DNA from: Pseudomaricurvus albidus
GTDB taxonomy: Bacteria > Pseudomonadota > Gammaproteobacteria > Pseudomonadales > Cellvibrionaceae
Direction: 5' to 3'
DNA length: 64,000 nucleotides
NCBI RefSeq assembly: GCF_018863235.1
Contig: NZ_JAHKRS010000006.1
Span: 1 to 64,000, forward strand
Position numbers and translations under genes: made by a program
In this document: positions 8,801-19,787 of the stretch, piece after piece
How the letters are laid out: each line of letters starts with the position of its first letter
How positions within the stretch are numbered: position 1 is the stretch's first letter
The notes under the pieces: generated by a model
What the model was told of the DNA's origin: nothing
What the model saw: only the letters and a program-made list of their open reading frames with translations
Database searches by the model: none

Positions 8801-9272
8801 AATGATAGCCGGCGTTTTCCAGCTGCAGTCGCATTTGGTCAATAACGAATCTCTGTCCGGGTTTCACCATCAGGCTGTTGGCGTGTAGAAAAGACGATGG
8901 TGGCAGTCGATGCATCAGCGTGCTGACGGGCACAACAAGAATGCCTTTTTCTGTCTGAGGCAGTTGGTAAAGAGTCTGTAACCGTTCGGAAATAATATCC
9001 TGATGGGGTGAGAAGTTATCGTAGGGCAAGGTTTCCCAGTCAGGAAGATGAAGGACAGGCAGCTGTACATCGGGTCCGCGGAAAAACTTCAGCTCGCTCT
9101 CGATACGTCGGGCGGTTTCAGTGTCCTGAGTAACGATCAGGGTCAGGCTTTCGTGGTCTTGGGCCGCTTGGCATAAAGCTAATGATCGTCCACTCCCGCG
9201 GAGATTGCCCCAGCTCTGTTTGTTGCCGGGTTTAGTGTTCAATCGTGGAGAGAGAGGAGATTGTTGGGTCAT
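5814..9272 (-). CDS. mfd: Transcription-repair coupling factor Mfd
   Basis: Mfd removes RNA polymerase stalled at DNA damage and recruits UvrAB. From the start at 9272 the protein has 1152 residues, matching the usual length of about 1150. The order is a UvrB-like N-terminal module (DWETLPYDNFSPH, QRLQTLYQLP), then the RNA-polymerase-interacting domain beginning near VHIDHGVGRYLGM. The superfamily 2 translocase follows with Walker A GDVGFGKTEVA (about 631-641), the DEEHRFG box (about 733-739), LTATPIPRTL, and GRVGRSHHQAYAYLL. The C-terminal TRCF domain is present. The frame is open a further 29 codons upstream, but homologues begin near MTQQSPLS, so that start is chosen. The neighbours csiV and, across the divergent gap, gap match Pseudomonas. 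Confidence 0.97.
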   Translation of the reverse strand: MTQQSPLSPRLNTKPGNKQSWGNLRGSGRSLALCQAAQDHESLTLIVTQDTETARRIESELKFFRGPDVQLPVLHLPDWETLPYDNFSPHQDIISERLQTLYQLPQTEKGILVVPVSTLMHRLPPSSFLHANSLMVKPGQRFVIDQMRLQLENAGYHCVDTVYEHGEFAVRGALMDIFPMGCKTPYRIDLFDDEVETLRTFDPETQRSIDQVEAIELLPAKEYPLDKAGISHFRDSWHQRFDVDHKACPIYQDISAGISPAGIEYYLPLFFDVCSTLFDYLPQSTQVFLYDEIDQATEQFWRELSSRYESRSGDLERPLLKPNEMFLSAGEVFGYLNTYPRTTLSTRTLDAGPGHHNFSCEPQPEITVNSRSDHPLDRIEHFLADTAKRVLFSAESAGRKESLLDLLQRIDVTPASVNSWREFVNSTETIAIITAPLDLGLNLPDPNIILITESELLGERVQQRRRRKQQQDQGEMAIRNLTELRVGAPVVHIDHGVGRYLGMETIETDGQTNEFLTLKYANDAKLYVPVASLNLISRYSGADDELAPLHKLGSEQWQKAKKKAAEQVRDAAAELLDIYARRAARKGFAFEDPKDAYERFASGFPFEETLDQQTAIEAVHRDMISSQPMDRLVCGDVGFGKTEVAMRAAFIAAHSGKQVAILVPTTLLAQQHFENFRDRFADWPIQIDLISRFRSGKEIDSVQQRLADGKIDVIIGTHKLLQSDLNYKNLGLLIIDEEHRFGVRQKEKLKSLRSEVDILTLTATPIPRTLNMAMSGIRDLSIIATPPAKRLSVKTFVRQSDPNLVKEAVLREILRGGQVYYLHNEVKNIEKTARELEELIPEARVAIGHGQMRERQLEQVMSDFYHKRFNVLVCTTIIETGIDVPSANTIIIDRADKFGLAQLHQLRGRVGRSHHQAYAYLLTPHPKSMTGDAQKRLEAIAQTTDLGAGFTLATHDLEIRGAGELLGDEQSGQMQAVGFTLYMEMLDRAVKAIKEGKTPNIDEALDTGIDINLRVPALIPDDYLPDVHTRLMMYKRIANAETDDALRELQVEMIDRFGLLPEQSKNLFRISSLKLKAQQLGVKKLEAGAQGGRIEFAPVTQVDPLTIVKMVQTQPQKYRLEGASHLKFSLDMDNNDSRIQKVTELLQQLSAA

Positions 9273-9532
9273 GGTTAGTCCGGGCTCTAATGTAAACGGC
9301 GGCGCTATTGTAGCGGGGTTTTCAAGGCTTTTGTAACGCTGATTGCCGACACGCCGCAAAGGAATAATCTATGCTTAATGACAGGCGTTCAACAGGGTGG
9401 CGCTTTTGGAGTGAGTTGCTTCTGTTTATAGGCGGGGTGCTAATCTTGGTCCTGGGGGGAGCTTCCAGCGGTCCTAAGGGGTAGCTTCGTGACAGAAATA
9501 ATAAAAAAGATGGATTTTGATGGTTAAGTGAC

Positions 9533-10279
9533 ATGGTTAAACAGAGCGTTTATACCTGGCGGCCTTTCAAGTTAATGATGTGTGCGGGGCCAAATATCGG
9601 TCTATGGTTGCCGCTGGTACTGTTGACGCTGCTGATGGCAGGGTGCACCTCAGTTTCATCCGGGTTAAATGTGAAAAATCTGGCGAAATCCGATGTGGAT
9701 TTGGTGGCGGATATCCATCGTCGTGAGACCAGTCAATTATTGCAGCAGCTCACTACCAAACTTTACCTGAGGAATCCCAATCAATTAAGGCGTAAGCCCG
9801 GTGAAACCATCGAAAGTCGCTGGAATGCGATTGTGGCCTATTCGGTGGGCTCTCGAACTTCACCCGAATTACGCAATCTGTCCGATATCGATGCCATGCG
9901 CCTGGCTTTTGATCCAGCGTTTGCAGGGGACAGGGTGTTTGCCCTGATGGTGGGGCTTGCGAGTATGCTCAGTGAAGCCTATGGCTATAAACAGGAGTTT
10001 TATTGGCTTGATAGCCTGGATCAACAGCGGCTTTATAACAGTGCAAGGAATATAGAGGTAATGGTCTGGCTGCTGAGGACACGGATGGATGATCGGGGGC
10101 GTCCTCTCATTCTGACGGATACCCTGTCTGACAGCTCATTCAACCTCAGTTTTGAGCGGTTGTTCGGCAAGCTCATTGCGCATCAGGATGCCTTGTCGAT
10201 GGTGATTGCCGGAAAAACCCAAAGAGCGGTCAATACCGTTGCCCACAGTCTGGTCAGTATGACCTTTATCCCTCTGTGA
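9533..10279 (+). CDS. Predicted lipoprotein of unknown function
   Basis: I do not recognise this protein. The 248 residues begin with a basic N-terminus, a hydrophobic segment (about 22-35) and a lipobox LMAGC with the acylated cysteine at residue 38, so it should be an envelope lipoprotein. The Ser at +2 suggests outer-membrane targeting through Lol. The rest is mainly helical and polar, with an RRETSQLLQQLTTKLYLRNP segment and a helical FALMVGLASMLSEAYGYKQEFYWLD segment in the middle. It is divergent from mfd and precedes gap. A second ATG pair at residues 15-16 is an alternative start. Confidence 0.75.
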   Translation: MVKQSVYTWRPFKLMMCAGPNIGLWLPLVLLTLLMAGCTSVSSGLNVKNLAKSDVDLVADIHRRETSQLLQQLTTKLYLRNPNQLRRKPGETIESRWNAIVAYSVGSRTSPELRNLSDIDAMRLAFDPAFAGDRVFALMVGLASMLSEAYGYKQEFYWLDSLDQQRLYNSARNIEVMVWLLRTRMDDRGRPLILTDTLSDSSFNLSFERLFGKLIAHQDALSMVIAGKTQRAVNTVAHSLVSMTFIPL

Positions 10280-10506
10280 ATCCTGACCAGGACCGCCGCA
10301 CAGGCCTGTTTTCCTGTGAAAATGGTTAATTCAGTTAACTTTTTCCTGTTGGGGTCTGTCCATAATCTGTAACTTACTTAGATTTACCTCAGAAGCTTGC
10401 GCCGCCTGTATCTAATCACGATAATAGCGCTCCCTTTATTGGTTGGATGTGGCAGAAATGACGCCGTGTCCTAATTCCCCAAATATGACTTTTAAGGTGA
10501 CAACTC

Positions 10507-11958
10507 GTGAACCGACCTAAGCCAGATGACTATTTCAAGGACTGGAAAGAGCGTGAAGCACTCGCCGAGGCGATGATTCCTGTAATTGGCAAGCTCAATC
10601 GTGAGCGCAATGTAGGCATCTATATGTATGGCCGTACATTGGTAAACCGCTCTGTCATCGACCTGATGAAAGCACATCGTCGTGTGCGTCAGATCGAAGA
10701 AAACGAGTTGTCCGAGTTCGAAACCTATCCCATTCTCGAAGAGCTGGCCAAGCTGAACCTGGGCCCTGCGCATATTGATCTGGGCAAGATTGCTGTTAAA
10801 TACATGAAAGAAGGCGGTGACAGCAGTGTTGCCGATTTCGTAGCCGCTGAAGTTGCCGGTGCTGTTGACAGCGAAAACAAGCCGCTGCCAGAACCGCAGG
10901 ACGTTGTACTCTATGGTTTTGGCCGTATTGGTCGCCTGGTTGCTCGTTTGCTGGTAGAGAAAGCCGGTAGTGGCGATGTTCTGCGCCTTAAAGCTATCGT
11001 AGTCCGTAAGGGCAAGGCTGAAGATGACCTGGTTAAGCGTGCCAGCCTGCTGCGCCGCGACTCAGTACACGGTTCCTTTAAAGGTACCATCCGTGTCGAT
11101 GAGGAAAATAACACTCTGGTTCTGAACGGTAACGAAGTTAAGGTAATTTACGCCAACTCACCGTCCGAGATTGATTACACCGATTACGGCATCAACAATG
11201 CCATCATCGTTGATAACACCGGTGTATGGCGTGACGAGGCAGGCCTTGGTCAGCACCTGGAGTGCAATGGCGCTTCCAAGGTGATTCTGACTGCACCTGG
11301 TAAAGGCGATATCAAGAATATTGTTTACGGTATCAACAACAGCGATATCACCGCGGAAGACACCATCTTGTCCGCAGCATCCTGTACCACCAATGCAATC
11401 ACTCCAGTGCTGAAAGCCATGATGGATGAGTACGGAGTTAATCACGGTCACGTAGAGACGGTTCACGCCTACACCAACGACCAGAACCTTATTGATAACT
11501 ACCACAAGGGCGAGCGTCGCGGTCGCAGTGCTCCTTTGAACATGGTAATTACCGAGACTGGTGCTGCCAAAGCGGTTTCCAAAGCTCTGCCAGAGTTGAA
11601 AGGTAAGCTGACCGGTAATGCGATTCGTGTTCCTACGCCTAATGTGTCCATGGCAATCTTGAATTTGCAGCTGGGCAAAGAGACCACGGCAGAAGAGCTG
11701 AACAACTACATGCGTGAAACCGCTCTGCACTCAAGATTGCAGCAGCAGATCGACTTCACCAACTCTCCTGAAGTTGTTTCCAGTGACTTCGTCGGCTCCC
11801 GCCACGCGTGTGTTTTTGATGCTCGAGCCACTATTGTGGATGGTAACAGCGCTGTTCTGTACTGCTGGTACGACAATGAGTTTGGTTACAGCTGTCAGGT
11901 AGTTCGCTGTCTGGAAGATATGTGTGGCGTTAATTACGCTCGCTATCCTCAGGAGTAA
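10507..11958 (+). CDS. gap: Glyceraldehyde-3-phosphate dehydrogenase, long form
   Basis: The enzyme interconverts glyceraldehyde-3-phosphate and 1,3-bisphosphoglycerate. It is the long type (483 residues): about 130 N-terminal residues of unknown role precede the normal GAPDH fold, as in P. aeruginosa PA3001, which also sits between mfd and nqrA. The Rossmann motif GFGRIGRLVARLL is at about 137-149, the catalytic SAASCTTNAITP has its cysteine near residue 293, and the C-terminal WYDNEFGYS is present. The start is GTG at 10507 with AAGGTG seven bases upstream. A strong terminator follows, so the gene is probably monocistronic. Codon use is highly regular, consistent with strong expression. Confidence 0.95.
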   Translation: MNRPKPDDYFKDWKEREALAEAMIPVIGKLNRERNVGIYMYGRTLVNRSVIDLMKAHRRVRQIEENELSEFETYPILEELAKLNLGPAHIDLGKIAVKYMKEGGDSSVADFVAAEVAGAVDSENKPLPEPQDVVLYGFGRIGRLVARLLVEKAGSGDVLRLKAIVVRKGKAEDDLVKRASLLRRDSVHGSFKGTIRVDEENNTLVLNGNEVKVIYANSPSEIDYTDYGINNAIIVDNTGVWRDEAGLGQHLECNGASKVILTAPGKGDIKNIVYGINNSDITAEDTILSAASCTTNAITPVLKAMMDEYGVNHGHVETVHAYTNDQNLIDNYHKGERRGRSAPLNMVITETGAAKAVSKALPELKGKLTGNAIRVPTPNVSMAILNLQLGKETTAEELNNYMRETALHSRLQQQIDFTNSPEVVSSDFVGSRHACVFDARATIVDGNSAVLYCWYDNEFGYSCQVVRCLEDMCGVNYARYPQE

Positions 11959-12011
11959 GCGATTCCGCAGTGAGATGACAGGGGGCTCTGTGTCGCAGAT
12001 CCCTTGCTTAA

Positions 12012-12040
12012 AAGCCGTTGCAAGTTGCAGCGGCTTTTTT
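12012..12040 (+). terminator. Intrinsic terminator after gap
   Basis: Arms AAAGCCGTTGCAA and TTGCAGCGGCTTT pair over 13 positions with one G-U pair, and the right arm runs into six T residues. It ends the gap transcript before the nqr promoter. Confidence 0.9.
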
Positions 12041-12150
12041 GTGCTGGTCGTTTTTTGTCCGGAGCGGCGAATATTTGCATTTCTTATCGCTAACATCTTG
12101 AGAATGCAGCGGTTTTTCGCGAGAAAATGGCCTTATCTTTGACTTCACTC

Positions 12151-12179
12151 TGGTCACAAGAGGCTGTCATCTTTATAAT
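12151..12179 (+). promoter_or_regulatory. Predicted sigma-70 promoter for the nqr operon
   Basis: TGGTCA (12151-12156) and a perfect TATAAT (12174-12179) are separated by 17 bases. A start near 12186 would give a leader of about 350 bases before nqrA. The -35 box matches four of six positions. Confidence 0.55.
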
Positions 12180-12472
12180 TGCGGCGGTTTATTTGGGGCA
12201 TCTCTATTGAGCAATACTTTTTAGGGGGTTAGTGGTTGATTGGCAACTAACTCATAAGGTTGCTCTGGGCGCAGACGGATCTGGTGGGTAAGTCTGTGCT
12301 TAGGCAACAGTCAAGCCTTGCAGTGGCGTTTATTGCTTGAGGCCTCAGTCAGCTGGGTGCATTTTAATCGACTTCGTCTACACTAGAAGTGGCTATTTTG
12401 GCGATTCTTTATCCTAAATGGATGCTAAAAGTGCGGTTTCTTTGATCTTTTCGTGATCGATGCACCATCTGA

Positions 12473-13882
<1,410 letters not shown>

Positions 13883-13885
13883 GCT

Positions 13886-15079
13886 ATGGGTTTACGTACT
13901 TTTCTGGATAATATTGAGCCGCACTTTCACAAGGGTGGTAAATACGAAAACTTTTACGCGTTGTACGAGGCCATTGATACCGGTCTGTATCGCCCGAATG
14001 AAGTAACCAAGTCGACTGCTCACGTCCGTGACGGTATCGACCTGAAACGCATCATGATCACCGTATGGATCTGTACTTTTCCTGCGATGTTCTACGGGAT
14101 GTACAACGTGGGTTGGCAAGCCAACACCATCATGGCCGATATGGGTCTGACCGAAATTGGCAACTGGCGTGACATGTTTGCCATCGGTTTCGATCCTAAC
14201 AGCTGGCTGCAGAACATTTGGCACGGTGCTTTGTACTTCCTGCCTATCTACGCTACAACGTTTATTGTAGGTGGCTTCTGGGAAGTTCTGTTCGCCATGA
14301 AGCGTGGACACGAAGTGAACGAAGGTTTCTTCGTGACTTCTATATTGTTTGCGTTGATTTGCCCACCTGACGTGCCTCTGTGGCAGGTTGCTCTGGGTAT
14401 CAGCTTCGGTGTAGTGATCGCTAAAGAAGTGTTCGGTGGTACTGGTAAAAACTTCCTGAACCCGGCACTGGCTGGCCGTGCGTTCCTGTTCTTTGCATAC
14501 CCGGCTTCAATGTCAGGCGATACCGTCTGGACTGCAGTTGATGGTTACACTGGTGCGACTGCTCTGTCTGTGGCTGCATCCCAAGGGATGGAAGCTCTGC
14601 AAGGTCAGTTAACCTGGATGGATGCTTTCTTCGGTCACATGCAAGGTTCTATTGGTGAAGTTTCCACTCTCGCCATCCTCATTGGTGGTGTTGTTCTGGT
14701 GGCAATGAAGATTGCTTCTCTGCGGATTATCCTGGGTGTTATGGCCGGTATGATCGCGACTTCGCTGCTGTTTAACTTTATTGGTGATGCAACCAGTAAC
14801 CCGATGATGGCCATGCCGTGGCACTGGCATCTGGTGATTGGTGGTTTTGCATTCGGCATGATTTTCATGGCAACTGATCCGGTATCGGCTTCCATGACCA
14901 ACGCTGGTAAGTGGTGGTTTGGTGGCTTGATCGGTTTCATGGTGGTTCTGATTCGTGTGGTAAACCCCGCCTTCCCTGAAGGCATGATGCTGGCAATCCT
15001 GTTTGCCAACCTGTTTGCCCCTCTGATCGACCATTTCGTAGTGCAGTCGAACATTAAGCGGAGGTTGGCACGTGGCTAG
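13886..15079 (+). CDS. nqrB: Na+-translocating NADH:quinone reductase subunit B
   Basis: NqrB is a polytopic membrane subunit with about ten helices that carries riboflavin and a covalent FMN and forms part of the Na+ path. The flavin-attachment motif is TGAT (about 222-225), with Thr225 as the expected phosphoester site filled in by ApbE. Conserved [23 protein letters not shown] and the C-terminal [12 protein letters not shown] are present. The 397 residues match the family. It follows nqrA by 3 bases and overlaps nqrC by 8. Confidence 0.97.
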   Translation: MGLRTFLDNIEPHFHKGGKYENFYALYEAIDTGLYRPNEVTKSTAHVRDGIDLKRIMITVWICTFPAMFYGMYNVGWQANTIMADMGLTEIGNWRDMFAIGFDPNSWLQNIWHGALYFLPIYATTFIVGGFWEVLFAMKRGHEVNEGFFVTSILFALICPPDVPLWQVALGISFGVVIAKEVFGGTGKNFLNPALAGRAFLFFAYPASMSGDTVWTAVDGYTGATALSVAASQGMEALQGQLTWMDAFFGHMQGSIGEVSTLAILIGGVVLVAMKIASLRIILGVMAGMIATSLLFNFIGDATSNPMMAMPWHWHLVIGGFAFGMIFMATDPVSASMTNAGKWWFGGLIGFMVVLIRVVNPAFPEGMMLAILFANLFAPLIDHFVVQSNIKRRLARG

Positions 15080-15839
15080 TAACGATTCTATAGGTAAAAC
15101 GATTGGCGTTGCTCTGGCTCTGTGTGTCGTCTGCTCGGTGGTAGTTTCCACCGCAGCTGTGATGCTGAAGCCTGCGCAAGTTGCCAACAAACAGCTGGAC
15201 TTCAAACGCAACGTTCTTGCAGCTGCTGGCATGCTGGATAGCAGCATGAAAGTAGAAGATCAGTTCAATGAGCAGATCACTACCAAATGGGTAGACATGG
15301 AAACTGGCACGTTCACTGAACAGCCGGGTGGCTCTCGCTATGACCAGCGAAAAGCGTCTAAAGACCCAGCTCAGTCTACCAAGCTGTCTGGTGAAGAGGA
15401 TCTCGCCAAAATCGGTCGTCGTGTGAACGTGACAGAAGTCTACCTGGTAGAGAAAAACGGAGAAGTTGATTCCATCATCCTGCCGGTTAAAGGTTATGGC
15501 TTGTGGTCAACTCTGTACGGCTTTCTGGCTCTTGGTTCTGACATGAACACGGTTAAAGGCCTTGGCTTCTACGAGCACGGCGAAACCCCGGGGCTTGGTG
15601 GTGAAGTTGATAACCCGAAGTGGAAAGGCCTGTTTGAAGGTAAGAAAGCTTATAAGCCAAACGGCGATGTGGGCTTGACCATCACTAAAGGCGCTGCACC
15701 TCAGGGTTCTGACTACGAAATTGACGGCCTGTCTGGTGCTACTCTGACCAGTAAAGGTGTCGATAATCTGCTGAAGTTCTGGTTGGGTGACAATGGCTAT
15801 GCCGAGTTCCTGAACAACCTGAAAAATGGGGAGGCTTAA
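15072..15839 (+). CDS. nqrC: Na+-translocating NADH:quinone reductase subunit C
   Basis: NqrC has one N-terminal membrane helix (about 8-32) and a periplasmic domain carrying a covalently bound FMN. The attachment motif is SGAT at about 221-224 (expected Thr224), and the typical [10 protein letters not shown] block is at about 170-179. The start is GTG at 15072, inside the end of nqrB, with GGAGG about eight bases upstream. The overlap suggests translational coupling to nqrB. The 255 residues are the normal length. Confidence 0.97.
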   Translation: MASNDSIGKTIGVALALCVVCSVVVSTAAVMLKPAQVANKQLDFKRNVLAAAGMLDSSMKVEDQFNEQITTKWVDMETGTFTEQPGGSRYDQRKASKDPAQSTKLSGEEDLAKIGRRVNVTEVYLVEKNGEVDSIILPVKGYGLWSTLYGFLALGSDMNTVKGLGFYEHGETPGLGGEVDNPKWKGLFEGKKAYKPNGDVGLTITKGAAPQGSDYEIDGLSGATLTSKGVDNLLKFWLGDNGYAEFLNNLKNGEA

Positions 15840-15841
15840 TC

Positions 15842-16495
15842 ATGAAAGTGAAAGAGCTACTGTTAAAACCAATTTTTGAAAACAACCCCATTGCACTGCA
15901 GATCCTTGGTATCTGTTCTGCACTGGCGGTAACCAGTTCACTGAAAGTAACGCTGGTAATGTGTGTGGCACTGACTGTGGTCACCGCGTTTTCAAACCTG
16001 TTTGTGTCTCTGGTGCGTAACCATGCGCCAGGCAGCATTCGGATTATTGTTCAGATGACGATTATTGCCTCCTTGGTAATTGTGGTCGATCAGATTCTGA
16101 AGGCTGTGGCATACGACATCAGTAAACAACTGTCTGTATTTGTTGGTTTGATTATTACCAACTGTATCGTGATGGGGCGTGCTGAAGCCTTCGCTATGAA
16201 GAATCCACCGCTGCCCAGTTTCTTAGATGGTATTGGTAACGGTCTGGGTTACAGTGCGTTGCTGATTGCTTTGGGCTTTATCCGCGAACTGTTTGGTTCC
16301 GGCAAGCTGCTGGGATACGAAATCTTGCCTCTGGTGACTGACGGCGGTTGGTATGTATCCAATGGTATGCTGCTGTTGCCTCCAAGTGCATTCTTCCTGA
16401 TTGGTCTGATTATCTGGGCTATTCGCTCCTGGAAAACTGACCAGGTGGAAGAAGAAGAGTTTAAGATTTGTCCCAATACTGTGAAGGAGGCTTAA
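15842..16495 (+). CDS. nqrD: Na+-translocating NADH:quinone reductase subunit D
   Basis: NqrD is one of two homologous six-helix membrane subunits (with NqrE) that hold an iron-sulfur centre inside the membrane and help couple electron transfer to Na+ movement. The sequence begins with [28 protein letters not shown], and the central [13 protein letters not shown] contains the cysteine that ligates the shared Fe centre. It lies two bases after nqrC. The length of 217 residues is usual. Confidence 0.96.
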   Translation: MKVKELLLKPIFENNPIALQILGICSALAVTSSLKVTLVMCVALTVVTAFSNLFVSLVRNHAPGSIRIIVQMTIIASLVIVVDQILKAVAYDISKQLSVFVGLIITNCIVMGRAEAFAMKNPPLPSFLDGIGNGLGYSALLIALGFIRELFGSGKLLGYEILPLVTDGGWYVSNGMLLLPPSAFFLIGLIIWAIRSWKTDQVEEEEFKICPNTVKEA

Positions 16496-16498
16496 GCG

Positions 16499-17107
16499 AT
16501 GGAACATTATTTAAGCCTGTTTGTGCGGGCGATCTTTATCGACAACATGGCTCTGGCCTTCTTTTTGGGCATGTGTACCTTCCTGGCGATTTCTAAAAAG
16601 GTTGATGCTGCTTTAGGTTTGGGTATTGCGGTTGTGGTTGTGTTGGGTATTACCGTACCTGTGAACAACCTGCTCTATACCTACCTGTTGGCTGATGGCG
16701 CATTGGCTTGGGCCGGGCTGCCGGATGTTGATCTGAGCTTTCTGGGCCTGATCACCTACATTGGTGTGATTGCGGCAATGGTTCAGATCCTGGAAATGTT
16801 GCTGGATAAATACGTACCTGCACTTTACAACGCATTGGGCGTATTCCTGCCGCTGATTACCGTAAACTGCGCCATTATGGGTGGTTCTCTGTTCATGGTT
16901 GAGCGTGATTACAACCTGGCGGAATCTACCGTATTTGGTATCGGTGCGGGTGTTGGTTGGGCTTTGGCTATTACTGCTCTGGCCGGTATTCGCGAGAAAA
17001 TGAAATACAGTGACGTTCCTGCAGGCCTTCGTGGTCTGGGTATCACCTTCATCACTGTGGGTCTGATGTCACTTGGGTTTATGTCGTTCGGCGGCATCGA
17101 CCTGTAA
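16499..17107 (+). CDS. nqrE: Na+-translocating NADH:quinone reductase subunit E
   Basis: NqrE is the partner of NqrD, with six hydrophobic segments in 202 residues. It starts [30 protein letters not shown] and has [17 protein letters not shown] in the middle, the counterpart of the cysteine motif in NqrD. The two proteins are inverted-topology homologues that together bind the membrane Fe centre. It starts three bases after nqrD, with an AGGAGG upstream at the end of that gene. Confidence 0.97.
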   Translation: MEHYLSLFVRAIFIDNMALAFFLGMCTFLAISKKVDAALGLGIAVVVVLGITVPVNNLLYTYLLADGALAWAGLPDVDLSFLGLITYIGVIAAMVQILEMLLDKYVPALYNALGVFLPLITVNCAIMGGSLFMVERDYNLAESTVFGIGAGVGWALAITALAGIREKMKYSDVPAGLRGLGITFITVGLMSLGFMSFGGIDL

Positions 17108-17127
17108 TCAGCGAGGTATTACGAAGT

Positions 17128-18351
17128 ATGGATATTACAATCGTATTAGGTGTCGCGATGTTTACCGGCATTGTACTTGCGCTGGTGGTGATCATCCTCA
17201 GTGCGCGTGCAAAACTGGTTAGCAGCGGCGACGTCAATATTGAAATTAACGGTGAGAAAACGCTTACCGTTCCTGCCGGTGGCAAGTTGCTTCAAACCCT
17301 GGCTGAAGGCGGTTTGTTCCTGCCTTCTGCTTGTGGTGGCGGTGGTAGCTGCGCACAGTGTAAGTGTGTGGTTGAATCTGGTGGTGGCTCTATGTTGCCT
17401 ACCGAAGAAGGTCATTTCACCAAGCGTGATGCTGCTGAAGGCTGGCGCCTGTCTTGTCAGGTTCCTGTTAAGCAGGACATGAAGATTGAAGTGCCTGAAG
17501 ATGTGTTCGGTGTTAAACAGTGGGAGTGTACTGTTGAATCCAACCCGAATATGGCTACTTTCATTAAAGAGCTGACTCTGAAACTGCCTGAAGGTGAAAA
17601 CGTTGACTTCCGCGCTGGTGGTTACGTACAGCTGGAAGCGCCTGCGCACCACGTGAAATTTGCCGACTTTGATGTTGAAGAAGAGTATCGTGCGGACTGG
17701 GAACGTTTTGGTTTCTTCAATCTGGAGTCCAAAGTGGTTGAGCCGGTAATCCGTGCATACTCCATGGCGAACTATCCGGAAGAAAAGGGTGTTGTTAAGT
17801 TCAACATTCGTATTGCCACACCACCTCCGGGTTCAAAAGGCATTCCGCCAGGCCAGATGTCTTCTTACGTGTTCAGTCTGAAACCAGGTGACAAGATCAC
17901 TGTGTATGGACCCTTCGGTGAATTCTTTGCCAAGGATACCGAAAACGAGATGGTGTTCGTGGGTGGTGGTGCCGGTATGGCTCCAATGCGTTCACACATC
18001 TTCGATCAGCTGAAGCGTTTGAATACCAAGCGTAAGATGTCTTTCTGGTACGGCGCACGTTCTTTGAAAGAGCTGTTCTATCAAGACGAGTACGACAAGC
18101 TTGCTGAAGAAAACGAGAACTTCCAATGGCATGTGGCTATGTCGGATCCCCAGCCAGAAGATAACTGGGAAGGTTTGACCGGCTTTATTCATAACGTCCT
18201 GTACGATGAGTACCTCAAAGATCATCCGGCTCCGGAAGACTGTGAGTACTACATGTGTGGGCCCCCAATGATGAATGCCGCAGTGATTAAAATGCTGAAG
18301 GATCTGGGTGTTGAAGATGACAACATCCTGTTGGATGACTTTGGTGGATAA
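17128..18351 (+). CDS. nqrF: Na+-translocating NADH:quinone reductase subunit F
   Basis: NqrF is the electron-entry subunit, oxidising NADH and passing electrons through FAD and a 2Fe-2S cluster. It has an N-terminal membrane helix (about 3-25) and a ferredoxin domain with Cys69, Cys75, Cys78 and Cys110 in the C-x5-C-x2-C...C pattern. The reductase domain carries [11 protein letters not shown] (FAD), [22 protein letters not shown] (NADH) and the C-terminal [17 protein letters not shown]. The 407 residues are normal. It follows nqrE after 20 bases and ends seven bases before the preferred apbE start. Confidence 0.98.
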   Translation: MDITIVLGVAMFTGIVLALVVIILSARAKLVSSGDVNIEINGEKTLTVPAGGKLLQTLAEGGLFLPSACGGGGSCAQCKCVVESGGGSMLPTEEGHFTKRDAAEGWRLSCQVPVKQDMKIEVPEDVFGVKQWECTVESNPNMATFIKELTLKLPEGENVDFRAGGYVQLEAPAHHVKFADFDVEEEYRADWERFGFFNLESKVVEPVIRAYSMANYPEEKGVVKFNIRIATPPPGSKGIPPGQMSSYVFSLKPGDKITVYGPFGEFFAKDTENEMVFVGGGAGMAPMRSHIFDQLKRLNTKRKMSFWYGARSLKELFYQDEYDKLAEENENFQWHVAMSDPQPEDNWEGLTGFIHNVLYDEYLKDHPAPEDCEYYMCGPPMMNAAVIKMLKDLGVEDDNILLDDFGG

Positions 18352-18358
18352 TCGCTCC

Positions 18359-19429
18359 ATGGGACGTACCCTCAAAACGAGGTCAGCTTTGCTGGCCTCG
18401 TTTTGGTTTGGCCTGTGCCTTTTTCTCAGTGCCTGTACTGGAGAGCCGGAAGCTAAAGTCACCCGTCTCTCCGGAATGACTATGGGTACGACCTATAACA
18501 TCACTTTGGTGACCGAGGGTGAAGTTGAGGATCTTGCGAACCTGAAGGCATCGGTAAACAATGCTCTCGCTGTTGTGAATCAGCAGATGTCGACATATAT
18601 CGACAATTCGGAGATCAATCGCCTGAAAGCTCAGCCTGTTGGTGAATGGACAAAGGTATCCAGACCGCTTGCAGAGGTATTGGATGTCAGTCTCTGGGTG
18701 TCGGAAATGTCCGATGGAGCCTTTGATGTCACATTGAGGCCGCTTGTTGATCTCTGGGGGTTTGGGCCCGGACAAGAAGAGGATAAGGTTCCCACTGATG
18801 ATGAGATTCTTAAAGCCCAAAGCCGTGTGGGGTATCAGCATCTCGAACTCGACAAGGCTGGTTTACGGGTAAAGCGTGACAAACCAATTGACCTGGATTT
18901 GAGCGCGGTCGCAAAGGGGTATGGTGTAGATGTCCTTGCTGAATTGCTTGAGCATGAAGGCATTAATCATTATCTGGTAGAGATAGGCGGTGAAATGCGC
19001 CTAAAAGGGCATAATCCCCGTGGAATTCCTTGGCGTATTGCCGTTGAACGTCCGGATGAGACCCTGGTACAGAGTGTTTATCAACCGCTCTCTGTCACGA
19101 ATATGGGCGTAGCCACTTCTGGTGATTATCGAAACTATTTTGAAAAAGATGGCGTTCGATATAGCCATACAATTGATCCCCGTACCGGAAGGCCGATTCG
19201 CCATAATCTGGTGTCAGTGACCGTTTTGAGCCCCAGCTGCGCTAAAGCAGATGCTATGGCGACCGCTTTCAGTGTGCTGGGAGCTGAGGATGCCTTAACT
19301 CTGGCAAATCGCGAAGGAATTGCTGCGTTGTTTATAATCAAAGAGTCGGGACAACTAAAAGAAGTCTCGTCTGAAGCCTTTAAGCCTTATCTAACAGAGC
19401 CGGTCGCAAAAACGACCTCTGTACAGTAA
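18359..19429 (+). CDS. apbE: FAD:protein FMN transferase ApbE (lipoprotein)
   Basis: ApbE transfers FMN from FAD onto Thr residues in S/TGAT motifs, here presumably those of NqrB and NqrC just upstream. The protein has a signal peptide and lipobox LSAC (acylated Cys26). Family motifs follow: MTMGTTYNI (about 40-48), DLSAVAKGYGVD (the FAD/Mg site), HTIDPRTGRPI and ADAMATAFSVLG. The chosen ATG lies seven bases after the nqrF stop. The frame is open further upstream into nqrF, but those residues lack signal-peptide character. Its place inside the nqr cluster is common in gammaproteobacteria. Confidence 0.96.
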   Translation: MGRTLKTRSALLASFWFGLCLFLSACTGEPEAKVTRLSGMTMGTTYNITLVTEGEVEDLANLKASVNNALAVVNQQMSTYIDNSEINRLKAQPVGEWTKVSRPLAEVLDVSLWVSEMSDGAFDVTLRPLVDLWGFGPGQEEDKVPTDDEILKAQSRVGYQHLELDKAGLRVKRDKPIDLDLSAVAKGYGVDVLAELLEHEGINHYLVEIGGEMRLKGHNPRGIPWRIAVERPDETLVQSVYQPLSVTNMGVATSGDYRNYFEKDGVRYSHTIDPRTGRPIRHNLVSVTVLSPSCAKADAMATAFSVLGAEDALTLANREGIAALFIIKESGQLKEVSSEAFKPYLTEPVAKTTSVQ

Positions 19430-19442
19430 GGAGGAGTAAAAC

Positions 19443-19682
19443 ATGCAAACATTCTTTCTAACCCTGGCAATCTTGCTGATTTTTGTAATTGCCATGTCCG
19501 TGGGGGTCCTGATGGGCCGCAAGCCTCTAAAGGGCTCCTGTGGTGGTGTTGGTGCTGCCCTTAAAAAAGATGATTACGTCTGTGACCTTTGCGGTGGCGA
19601 CCCGAATAAATGCGATGAAGAACAGCAAAAGGGCAATGTGCGCAAGTCTGAAGACCTGGCATATGATGCTTCACGAAAATAA
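19443..19682 (+). CDS. nqrM: Na+-NQR maturation protein NqrM
   Basis: A 79-residue protein has one N-terminal membrane helix (about 3-24) followed by a short cysteine-rich domain with GSCGG (Cys33) and C-x2-CGG-x5-C (Cys47, Cys50, Cys57). NqrM proteins (formerly DUF539) are required to deliver or assemble the iron centre bound by NqrD and NqrE. A strong AAGGAGGAG precedes the ATG, and the gene follows apbE by 13 bases. With apbE it makes this a self-sufficient assembly set for the pump. Confidence 0.95.
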   Translation: MQTFFLTLAILLIFVIAMSVGVLMGRKPLKGSCGGVGAALKKDDYVCDLCGGDPNKCDEEQQKGNVRKSEDLAYDASRK

Positions 19683-19787
19683 CGGCTGATTAGGTTGTCT
19701 GGATTGGTGTGAACAAAGGGCAGGCGGTTTAAATGATAGGCAGCTTTAACGGTTGAATCTCACGAAAAAACAGGAGTGACTGAGGTA

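Noticed and set aside
9322-9534. Short minus-strand open frame upstream of mfd
   Set aside because: Low-complexity basic and serine-rich sequence without start signals, in the divergent promoter region.
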